A program made the position numbers and the translations under genes. Of a DNA stretch of 64,000 nt, positions 56,786-64,000 are shown one piece after another. Position 1 is the first letter of the stretch. Each line of letters opens with the position of its first letter. Source of the DNA: Marinomonas sp. CT5 (lineage in GTDB: Bacteria; Pseudomonadota; Gammaproteobacteria; Pseudomonadales; Marinomonadaceae); the NCBI RefSeq assembly GCF_018336975.1, contig NZ_CP025572.1, positions 2,815,271 to 2,879,270 on the forward strand. Direction: 5' to 3'. The notes beneath the pieces are model-generated. The model worked only from the letters and a program-made list of their open reading frames with translations. It had not been told where the DNA came from and did no database searches.

Positions 56786-59473
56786 CTATTCCACGTCTGT
56801 ATCAAGGACATCTGGAGATTCATCACCATTATCTGGCGACTGTTCAACAGCCGCTTCGGCCGCCTCTTCAATCTCTATATCTTCTTCATCATCCTCAACA
56901 ACACGCTCGATACCAACCAAATGCTCATCATTTGTCAGACGAATCAAAGTAACACCCTGAGTGTTTCGCCCTTGACATGACACTTCTGTCACGCGAGTAC
57001 GCACCAAAGTACCTTGATCAGTAATCAAGATGATTTCATCCGTTTCATCCACTTGAGCCGCCCCAACAACAGGACCGTTACGCTCAGAAACCTGAATACC
57101 GATAACACCTTGACCACCACGTCCATACACAGGGAAGTCTTCAACCAAAGTACGCTTGCCATAGCCATTTTCACAGGCCATCAGTACCGCTAAACCGTCC
57201 TGAGGAACAATAAGCGAAACAACCTTGGCATCTTCACCTAAACGAATCCCGCGCACACCAGCCGCAGTTCGGCCCATTGCACGAACATCAGATTCTTTAA
57301 AGCGGATTGTTTTACCAGAAGATGAAACCAACATAATGTCGTTATCACCATTCGTCACAGAGACACCAACTAACTCATCTGTCTCATCTAGACTCAAAGC
57401 AATCAACCCAGTTGAGCGTGGACGAGCAAAATGCTGCATTGCTGTCTTCTTAACGGTTCCGTTTGCTGTAGCCATAAAGATGTAGCTACTAGCTTCTACG
57501 GCTGAGTCTTCCGCCACCCCTTCATCTGTCTCTGAGTCAGCATCAGAAGACTCAACAACAGGCAATGGCAACAAGGCAGAAATAGACTCGCCTTCACTCA
57601 ATGGTAGAAGGTTAACGATTGGGCGACCTTTCGCACTTCGACTAGCAACAGGAATTTCAAACACACGCAACCAGTACACTTTACCAAAATTACTGAAAAG
57701 CATAATGGTGTCATGGCTACTTGTTACTAGTAGATGTTCAATATGATCTTCGTCTTTCATGCTGGCAGAAGATTTACCACGACCGCCGCGACGTTGAGCT
57801 TGGTAATCGACCAAAGGTTGAGATTTCGCATAACCCGTATTAGAAATCGTAACCACCATTGGCGCTTCGTCTATCAAATCCGCAATGGTTAAATCCTGAC
57901 GCGACGTCAAGATCTCTGTACGACGAGGATCGCCGAACGTTTCTTTAACTTCCTCTAGTTCCTCACGAATCACTTCCATCAAACGATTTGGATCAGAAAG
58001 AATGTTCAATAACTCGCCAATAAGCTCAATCAGAGACTTATATTCACCAAGAAGTTTGTCGTGCTCTAAGCCTGTTAAGCGATGTAAGCGCAAATCCAAA
58101 ATGGCTTGAGCCTGATCGGGCGACAAGTGATAAGCGCCATCAACAAAACCGAATCCAGCATCTAGGTCATCAGGACGACATGCATCTGCACCCGCTCTTT
58201 CGAGCATGGCAACAACATTGCCTGGATCCCAAGATTCACCAACCAACTTCTCTTTCGCTTCAGCCGACGTTGGAGAGGTACGAATCAGCTCAATAACACG
58301 ATCAATATTCGCCAAAGCGACAGCCAAACCTTCAAGGATATGACCACGCTCACGCGCCTTACGAAGTTCAAAAATAGTACGACGAGTAACCACTTCTCGA
58401 CGGTGTTTGACAAAACACTCAAGAATTTGTTTCAGGTTCAGTAATTGAGGACGACCATCAACCAAGGCCACCATATTCATACCAAACACAGACTGCAATT
58501 GAGTTTGTGAAAAGATATTATTTACAACTACTTCTGGATTTTCACCACGACGCAGCTCGATAACAATACGCATACCGTCTTTATCGGACTCATCACGCAG
58601 CTCGCTGATACCTTCCAGTTTTTTCTCTTTCACTAGCTCAGCAATTTTTTCAATCACTTTTGCTTTGTTTAACTGGTATGGAATCTCAGTAAAGACGATG
58701 GATTGGCGATTGCCTTTTTCCATGTCTTCAAAATGATGGCGAGCGCGCATATAAATGCGGCCACGACCGGTTTTGTAAGCTTCAATAATACCAGCACGAC
58801 CATTAATGAACGCCCCTGTTGGGAAGTCTGGCCCTGGTATATGATCAATGAGTTCATCAATAGTAATGTCGGCATTATCAATAACCGCTAAACAACCATC
58901 AATAATTTCACCAAGATTATGAGGTGGGATATTAGTAGCCATACCTACTGCAATACCCGCCGAGCCGTTCACTAACAACCCAGGGACACGAGCAGGCAAT
59001 ACTTCTGGCATAAATTCCGTGCCATCATAGTTAGGCACAAAATCAACGGTTTCTTTCTCTAAATCCATCAAAAGATGGTGAGAGATTTTTTCCATTCGGA
59101 TTTCGGTATAACGCATTGCTGCAGCACTGTCGCCATCGACAGAACCGAAGTTACCTTGACCATCGACCAAGGTGTAACGCATTGAGAATGGTTGCGCCAT
59201 ACGAACAATCGTATCGTATACAGCAGAATCACCATGTGGGTGATATTTACCGATTACATCACCGACGATACGCGCCGATTTTTTGTACGGTTTATTCCAA
59301 TCATTTTTAAGTTCATTCATCGCAAATAGAACGCGACGGTGAACAGGTTTTAGCCCGTCTCGCACATCAGGTAATGCTCGGCCTACAATTACGCTCATTG
59401 CATAATCTAGGTAAGATCCCTTAAGTTCATTTTCGATACTGACGGGAATAATTTCTTTGGCTAATTCACCCAT
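56786..59473 (-). CDS. gyrA: DNA gyrase subunit A
   Basis: GyrA with GyrB introduces negative supercoils. The 895-residue protein has catalytic Tyr122 (AAMRYTEI) and the GyrA-box QRRGGRG near residue 560, which distinguishes it from ParC. The quinolone-resistance region has S83 and D87 ([10 protein letters not shown]), the sensitive type residues. An acidic insert near 640-665 and an acidic tail ([16 protein letters not shown]) are within normal variation. It is the first gene of the row leading to rpsA. Confidence 0.97.
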   Translation of the reverse strand: MGELAKEIIPVSIENELKGSYLDYAMSVIVGRALPDVRDGLKPVHRRVLFAMNELKNDWNKPYKKSARIVGDVIGKYHPHGDSAVYDTIVRMAQPFSMRYTLVDGQGNFGSVDGDSAAAMRYTEIRMEKISHHLLMDLEKETVDFVPNYDGTEFMPEVLPARVPGLLVNGSAGIAVGMATNIPPHNLGEIIDGCLAVIDNADITIDELIDHIPGPDFPTGAFINGRAGIIEAYKTGRGRIYMRARHHFEDMEKGNRQSIVFTEIPYQLNKAKVIEKIAELVKEKKLEGISELRDESDKDGMRIVIELRRGENPEVVVNNIFSQTQLQSVFGMNMVALVDGRPQLLNLKQILECFVKHRREVVTRRTIFELRKARERGHILEGLAVALANIDRVIELIRTSPTSAEAKEKLVGESWDPGNVVAMLERAGADACRPDDLDAGFGFVDGAYHLSPDQAQAILDLRLHRLTGLEHDKLLGEYKSLIELIGELLNILSDPNRLMEVIREELEEVKETFGDPRRTEILTSRQDLTIADLIDEAPMVVTISNTGYAKSQPLVDYQAQRRGGRGKSSASMKDEDHIEHLLVTSSHDTIMLFSNFGKVYWLRVFEIPVASRSAKGRPIVNLLPLSEGESISALLPLPVVESSDADSETDEGVAEDSAVEASSYIFMATANGTVKKTAMQHFARPRSTGLIALSLDETDELVGVSVTNGDNDIMLVSSSGKTIRFKESDVRAMGRTAAGVRGIRLGEDAKVVSLIVPQDGLAVLMACENGYGKRTLVEDFPVYGRGGQGVIGIQVSERNGPVVGAAQVDETDEIILITDQGTLVRTRVTEVSCQGRNTQGVTLIRLTNDEHLVGIERVVEDDEEDIEIEEAAEAAVEQSPDNGDESPDVLDTDVE

Positions 59474-59840
59474 AGATACAATCGATCCTTATGCCTTGGA
59501 GTCAAAAGACTCCCTAATATCTTTTTATAAGCGCCGCATTGTACCATAAGGAAATAAATAACACCCCTTAAAGGAACATGTTTTGTCTCTCTACTTGGCA
59601 ATTAAAAGGCGCTCTCATACACCTTATCTGCACCATCTAACTCAATACACCCAAATATTTCCACAGAGACAAACCAAGTTTACTATTGGTCACCTCCTTA
59701 GTTGACGCTATACTAGAAGTAGTTCGCTTCAAGCCCACATTTTTAAACGCATCATTGAAGCCATCACTTAAAGCCACTAGCTTAAACTTAGCATTCTTAA
59801 TATGGCTCTCACTTCTCTCAGAGATACAGGAAATAGACAC
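59474..59840. promoter_or_regulatory. Divergent gyrA / ubiG promoter region
   Basis: The gap holds a likely gyrA promoter: on the minus strand an extended -10 TGG-TACAAT (TACAAT at 59543-59538), about 65 nt before the ATG. No clear -35. Short frames in 59637-59855 have no homolog I recognise and overlap ubiG, so they are not reported as genes. No riboswitch or repeat was seen. Confidence 0.4.
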
Positions 59841-60563
59841 ATGCCAAACACACAAGAAAACAATGTAGATCTTAACGAAGTTGCGAAGTTTGAAGCTCTC
59901 GCTAGCCGCTGGTGGGACACAGAGAATGAATTTAAACCGCTACACGATATAAACCCTCTACGCACCAACTACATAAATGAGCGAGCTACAGGCTTACAAG
60001 GCAAAAAAGTCATTGATGTTGGCTGTGGCGGCGGCATACTTTCAGAGGCAATGGCAAAACTTGGAGCACAAGTGAAAGGCATCGATATGGGCGAAGCCCC
60101 TCTCGCTGTAGCTAAACTTCACTTAGAAGAATCCAAACTAGACATTGATTACGAAAAAATCACAGCAGAAGAAATAGCCCAAAGAGAAGCTGGTCAATAC
60201 GATGTTGTAACTTGCCTAGAAATGCTAGAACACGTCCCAGATCCATCCTCTGTCATTAAAGCTTGCATGAAACTCGCTAAGCCTGGCGGCCATGTATTTT
60301 TTTCAACGATCAATAGAAACCCAAAAGCCTACCTTTTCGCCATTGTGGGTGCGGAATACATTCTAAAAATGCTTCCTAAAGGGACGCACGATTACGCTAA
60401 GTTCATTCAACCTGCCGAGTTAAACAATTACGCAAGACAAGCTGGATTGGAAGTGAAACACATGACAGGAATGACCTACAATCCTCTCACCAAAACATAC
60501 AAACTTACCGATAAAGATGTATCTGTTAATTATATGATGCACACCCAAAAGCCAGACGCCTAA
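59841..60563 (+). CDS. ubiG: Ubiquinone biosynthesis O-methyltransferase UbiG
   Basis: UbiG makes both O-methylations of ubiquinone with SAM. The ATG at 59841 after AGGAAA gives 240 residues and the family opening [17 protein letters not shown]; an upstream in-frame ATG at 59802 lacks a site. The SAM motif [16 protein letters not shown] (about 55-70), [15 protein letters not shown] (about 120-134) and [13 protein letters not shown] are conserved. It leads a plus-strand pair with yciK. Confidence 0.95.
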   Translation: MPNTQENNVDLNEVAKFEALASRWWDTENEFKPLHDINPLRTNYINERATGLQGKKVIDVGCGGGILSEAMAKLGAQVKGIDMGEAPLAVAKLHLEESKLDIDYEKITAEEIAQREAGQYDVVTCLEMLEHVPDPSSVIKACMKLAKPGGHVFFSTINRNPKAYLFAIVGAEYILKMLPKGTHDYAKFIQPAELNNYARQAGLEVKHMTGMTYNPLTKTYKLTDKDVSVNYMMHTQKPDA

Positions 60564-60584
60564 TTTAAGGCATAAGGAGGAGAT

Positions 60585-61328
60585 ATGTTTGACTATCAAG
60601 CCCCAAGCCAATTACTCAAAGATAAGGTAATCCTTGTCACTGGAGCAGGCGACGGTATAGGCAAAGCCGCCGCCATTACCTATGCAAAGCATGGCGCAAC
60701 GGTCATACTCTTAGGCCGCACAACCAAAAAACTCGATGCTGTTTACGATTACATAGAAAGACACCATCTCCCACAAGCCGCTATTGTTCCACTCAACTTG
60801 GACGGCGCTGGAGAACATGATTATATTGAGTTAGCCAACACCATTGAAGCCGAGTTTGGTCACTTAGATGGCATACTCCATAACGCTGGAATTTTAGGAG
60901 AAAGAACCCCAATCTCCACTTATGACCCAACACTTTTTGATAAAGTCATGCGCATCAATGTAACAAGCCAGCTCTTACTCACTCAAACATTACTACCTTT
61001 AATGCAAAGAGCTCAAAACGCCTCCGTTATCTTTACCTCTTCAGGTGTTGGTCGAAAAGCAAAAGCAAACTGGGGCGCTTACGCCATCTCAAAATTTGCG
61101 ACCGAAGCCATGATGCAATTATTTTCCAGCGAACTCGCTGAACTGTCTCCGAATATTAGAGCAAATGCCATCAACCCTGGCGCAACAAGAACAAGTATGA
61201 GAGCCAGCGCATACCCAGAAGAGGACCCAGACACACTCCCAACACCCGAAGAAATCATGCCCCTCTATCTTTATCTTATGGGAGAAGACAGCCTTACAAC
61301 CAATGGAAAATCATTAGACGCACAATAG
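60585..61328 (+). CDS. yciK: YciK-like short-chain dehydrogenase
   Basis: The 247-residue SDR has the cofactor motif VTGAGDGIG (18-26), LHNAGILGERTP (about 99-110), the active-site Tyr and Lys in GAYAISK (about 158-164), and NPGATRTSMRA. The opening FDYQAPSQLLKDKVILVTGA is typical of YciK. Substrate unknown. AAGGAGGAG precedes the ATG, 21 nt after ubiG. The phosphatase gene (gph/mupP) usually between ubiG and yciK in pseudomonads is missing. Confidence 0.9.
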   Translation: MFDYQAPSQLLKDKVILVTGAGDGIGKAAAITYAKHGATVILLGRTTKKLDAVYDYIERHHLPQAAIVPLNLDGAGEHDYIELANTIEAEFGHLDGILHNAGILGERTPISTYDPTLFDKVMRINVTSQLLLTQTLLPLMQRAQNASVIFTSSGVGRKAKANWGAYAISKFATEAMMQLFSSELAELSPNIRANAINPGATRTSMRASAYPEEDPDTLPTPEEIMPLYLYLMGEDSLTTNGKSLDAQ

Positions 61329-61403
61329 CCCTTTACATATTAATTGCAATGGGTCTCTTCATATCCATTGCATCAAATCACTTGCTTCAGTTAACCTGTT
61401 GGC

Positions 61404-64000
61404 ATGATTAAATTATGCCAACGGTTCATATCTTTCATTCTTTTACTCACTACGCTTGCATCTTTTTCGATTCACGCCACAGATTCACCTACAAACCTAA
61501 AAGATCAACCTAGAGATAACACTATACAGATGAACAACACAGTCATCAGCATACTTAACAAAAGCCTAACAGATAAAAACAACTATCACTTAATAACACT
61601 CGACAACAACTTAAAAGTACTACTAGTAAGTGACCCTCAAGCCGAGCGTTTTTCAGCTTCTTTATCCGTTAACGTTGGCAGTTTCCAAGATCCCAAGAAC
61701 CAACAAGGTCTAGCACACTTTCTAGAACACATGCTATTTCTAGGCACCCAAAAATACCCTGAATCCGGCGACTACCAAAACTATATCAATACTCACGGCG
61801 GCTCTAACAATGCATATACAACAACCAATACCACCAACTTTTATTTCGACATCAACCCCATCGCCTATGAGGGCGCATTAGATAGATTCTCTCAATTTTT
61901 CATCTCGCCGTTACTTAGTGAATCACTTACTCAACGGGAAAAAAACGCCGTAGACTCTGAATACAAAGCCAAACTCAAAGACGAGAGCAGACGAAGTAAC
62001 GAGGCATTTAAAACACTTATTAACCCGAAACACCCCTTTAGCCACTTCTCAGTTGGCAATCTAGACACTCTCAAAGATCGGCCAAACAACCCCTTGAGAG
62101 AACAACTACTCAAGCTCTACAAAGAAAACTATTTTAGTGAAAATATGGCGCTAGTAATGGTTGCAGATTTACCTTACAACCAAATGGCAACTCTTGCTCA
62201 AGAATACTTTTCAGCTATCCCTAGCAAACCAAAAAAAGAAGAAAGACATTACCCAAAACTGATAAAACAGAAGCAACCACAGCTTCAATTTCTTAAACCA
62301 TTAATCGACAGCAATACGATTAATTTTTATTATCAAATCAATGCGCAAAGCCAAAACTACAAGACCCAACCAAGCCGTTATTTATCCTATATTCTAGGCA
62401 ATGAAAATAAGGGCTCTCTCTATGCCACACTAAAATCTGAAGGCCTAATAAATGGCCTAACAGTAAAAACAAGTAACGACTATGGCGACAACGCCTTGTT
62501 TACAGTCAAAATACGCTTAACCAATGAAGGAATGAAAAAAATAGACAAAGTAGCAAAGCAATTTTTTGCCACTATTAGCCTCTTAAAATCTTCACCAATT
62601 AATCCGCTTTATCTAGAAGAAGGACTAAAATTAAGCCAGTTAATGTTTAACAACCAAAATTATGTCGATCCTCAAAGCCTTGCTCGGACCCTATCCGCAA
62701 AGATGCTCTATATACCAACAAAAGACATTTTAAGTTGCTTCCGTTTAGACTCAGCGGCCTCACCTAAACAAGTACAAAACTTACTACAACAACTCACCCC
62801 TGAAAATCTTCTAGTGCAAGTCATCAGCAACCAACCACTTCCCGAGAAGTGGGCTAAACAAAAAGACAGTTGGAAAATTGAACCCTGGTACAAAAGCGAA
62901 TATCAAAACAGCTACTTCAGTTCGAACTTCATAAATCTCATCAAGCTGTCCATAAAAGACACTCGTGTCGGCCTGCCTGAGAGAAATAGCTTCATTCCAG
63001 AACATTTAAACCTGATCAACGAAAAAGACAAAACTCCCTCCATTGTTTTTCAACAAGAAGGCTTTAGTTTTTGGAACAAATCTGATTCAAGCTTTGGCAA
63101 ACCTATTGCGATAAACTTCCTAGCCATTCGCTTCGACCACGCCGCAGACACACCAAAACACACACTTTTAAATCAATTATGGAGCAGGCTATTTAATGAA
63201 AGCATAAGCGAATCCACTTACGCCCCATATGTTGCAGGATTAGGATACAGCTTCTACCCTCACGCGAATGGAGCCACATTAAGAACCAGTGGCTATTCAG
63301 ATAAACAAAGCACTTACATGACTTGGCTTGTTGACAAATTATTCTTGTTTACTCCAAATCTAAACAATTTCAAACAAGCCAAAACTCAACTAGAAAAAGA
63401 CCTAAGCAACCAAAAAAGCCGACAAGCCTATAGCCTTGCCAATAGCGCACTAAACACATTGATCACAAAAAATAGCTTCACAACTGAACAACTAGAAGGC
63501 GCATTAAAAGAACTGTCTATAAAAGATTTAAAGTCTTATATAAAAGCAGCTAGAGACCAATTTGACATTGTTGGCTATAGCACAGGAAACCAAAACAAAA
63601 AGCAAACGCAACAACTAGCGGCCTCACTATATCAACGCTTTGTTGGACGCCTAAAACCAAGAAAACCAGTAGAAATCGAAACTAAGCAGATTTCGTCTCC
63701 TCAAAAATATCACTACCGATTCGATTCTACTAGCGATGACACCACTGTACTCTATACCCTAATAGACACCAGCCACCAGAAACAGAAGTCACTTAAGACC
63801 AACACTTCTATTACTGAAAAAGCTTACTTTTCAATCTTTAAAAAACTCATTAGTAGTGCCTTTTACCACGAGCTCAGAACAAACAAACAACTTGGCTATA
63901 TTGTTGGAGCACAAGATCTAAGCATAAGAAATACCCCTATTTTAGGACTGCTTGTGCAATCTCCAAACAAAAACAACCTCACTATCATTAACGCAATAGC
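61404..64000 (+). CDS. M16 (insulinase/pitrilysin-type) zinc peptidase, C-terminus beyond the window
   Basis: One frame is open from the ATG at 61404 to the right edge, 865 codons. It starts with a signal peptide (MIKLCQRFISFILLLTTLAS, cleavage near A25), so it is periplasmic. The inverted zinc motif HFLEH (H105, E108, H109) and the downstream Glu in NAVDSEYKAKL complete the metal site, and GTQKYPESGDYQNYINTHGG is typical of pitrilysin-like M16A proteins. The late segment FYHELRTNKQLGYIVGA matches the inactive C-terminal half. The start has no strong ribosome binding site. Natural substrates are unknown. Confidence 0.88.
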   Translation, partial: MIKLCQRFISFILLLTTLASFSIHATDSPTNLKDQPRDNTIQMNNTVISILNKSLTDKNNYHLITLDNNLKVLLVSDPQAERFSASLSVNVGSFQDPKNQQGLAHFLEHMLFLGTQKYPESGDYQNYINTHGGSNNAYTTTNTTNFYFDINPIAYEGALDRFSQFFISPLLSESLTQREKNAVDSEYKAKLKDESRRSNEAFKTLINPKHPFSHFSVGNLDTLKDRPNNPLREQLLKLYKENYFSENMALVMVADLPYNQMATLAQEYFSAIPSKPKKEERHYPKLIKQKQPQLQFLKPLIDSNTINFYYQINAQSQNYKTQPSRYLSYILGNENKGSLYATLKSEGLINGLTVKTSNDYGDNALFTVKIRLTNEGMKKIDKVAKQFFATISLLKSSPINPLYLEEGLKLSQLMFNNQNYVDPQSLARTLSAKMLYIPTKDILSCFRLDSAASPKQVQNLLQQLTPENLLVQVISNQPLPEKWAKQKDSWKIEPWYKSEYQNSYFSSNFINLIKLSIKDTRVGLPERNSFIPEHLNLINEKDKTPSIVFQQEGFSFWNKSDSSFGKPIAINFLAIRFDHAADTPKHTLLNQLWSRLFNESISESTYAPYVAGLGYSFYPHANGATLRTSGYSDKQSTYMTWLVDKLFLFTPNLNNFKQAKTQLEKDLSNQKSRQAYSLANSALNTLITKNSFTTEQLEGALKELSIKDLKSYIKAARDQFDIVGYSTGNQNKKQTQQLAASLYQRFVGRLKPRKPVEIETKQISSPQKYHYRFDSTSDDTTVLYTLIDTSHQKQKSLKTNTSITEKAYFSIFKKLISSAFYHELRTNKQLGYIVGAQDLSIRNTPILGLLVQSPNKNNLTIINAI

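Noticed and set aside
59637..59855. 72-residue minus-strand frame upstream of gyrA
   Set aside because: It overlaps the ubiG start, has no ribosome binding site and no recognisable family.
1..64000. CRISPR arrays, tRNA or rRNA genes, prophage genes
   Set aside because: No regular direct repeats with spacers, no cloverleaf-like GGTTCRA segments with CCA ends, and no phage structural genes were seen by eye.

Overview
The window looks like chromosomal DNA of a marine gammaproteobacterium of the Oceanospirillales/Pseudomonas side, most likely Marinomonas or a close relative. This is inferred from gene order: purM-purN with a divergent DUF2066 gene, the proA-nadD-rsfS-rlmH-mrdA-rodA-mltB-rlpA-dacA-ybeD-lipB-lipA chain, and gyrA-serC-pheA-tyrA/aroA-cmk-rpsA next to ubiG and yciK. 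No rRNA, tRNA, CRISPR array or prophage was seen. The only mobile DNA is one IS3-family end at the left edge.

Layout. 1-293: end of an insertion sequence with the start of its OrfA. 367-4238: a zinc-ribbon protein and a DUF2066 protein, divergent from purM-purN-DUF3108. 4258-18514 (minus strand): a complete nitrate assimilation locus. It runs nasT-nasS, an ABC nitrate transporter (nrtA-nrtB-nrtD), an FAD reductase, nirB-nirD, then nasA, a TrpD2/YbiB-like gene and mobA. 18703-26272: a LuxR-type regulator and a Lap-type biofilm-adhesin system (LapC and LapB type I secretion, LapD c-di-GMP receptor, LapG protease). The adhesin and the outer-membrane channel are not in the window. 26280-29465: DUF1244, DTW-domain tRNA modifier, pdxJ, a Tag-like glycosylase and a FrnE-like oxidoreductase. 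29577-30825: bfd behind a Fur box, and two bacterioferritin subunits. 30947-37321: parC, a cupin-like unknown, an ABM-GNAT fusion, a candidate small RNA and speA. 37475-48384: lipoate, cell-wall elongation and ribosome-factor genes. 48517-49496: trmO and a small unknown. 49633-59473: rpsA back to gyrA. 59841-64000: ubiG, yciK and the first 865 codons of an M16 peptidase.

The most coherent system is the nitrate locus. By eye I find three sigma-54 (-24/-12) promoters, ahead of nasT, nrtA and nasA. I also find two leader RNAs, ahead of nrtA and nasA, each ending in an intrinsic terminator. Just upstream of each terminator, and overlapping its 5' arm, is a hexaloop hairpin with A at loop position 1 and G at position 4, the known ANTAR-protein recognition element. 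NasT, an ANTAR protein, and NasS, a cytoplasmic nitrate-binding protein, are encoded upstream in the same locus. This predicts two-tier control: nitrogen limitation through NtrC/sigma-54, and nitrate through NasS-NasT antitermination, applied separately to the transport/nitrite block and to the nitrate reductase block.

Other points worth reading: a bacterioferritin pair with complementary active sites (one subunit keeps the ferroxidase centre, the other only the haem Met); a TyrA-AroA fusion whose AroA half has lost most EPSP-synthase catalytic residues; an ABM-GNAT domain fusion; a structured intergenic region before a plus-strand terminator that may encode a small RNA; and an IS end hairpin that contains the likely ribosome binding site of its own transposase.
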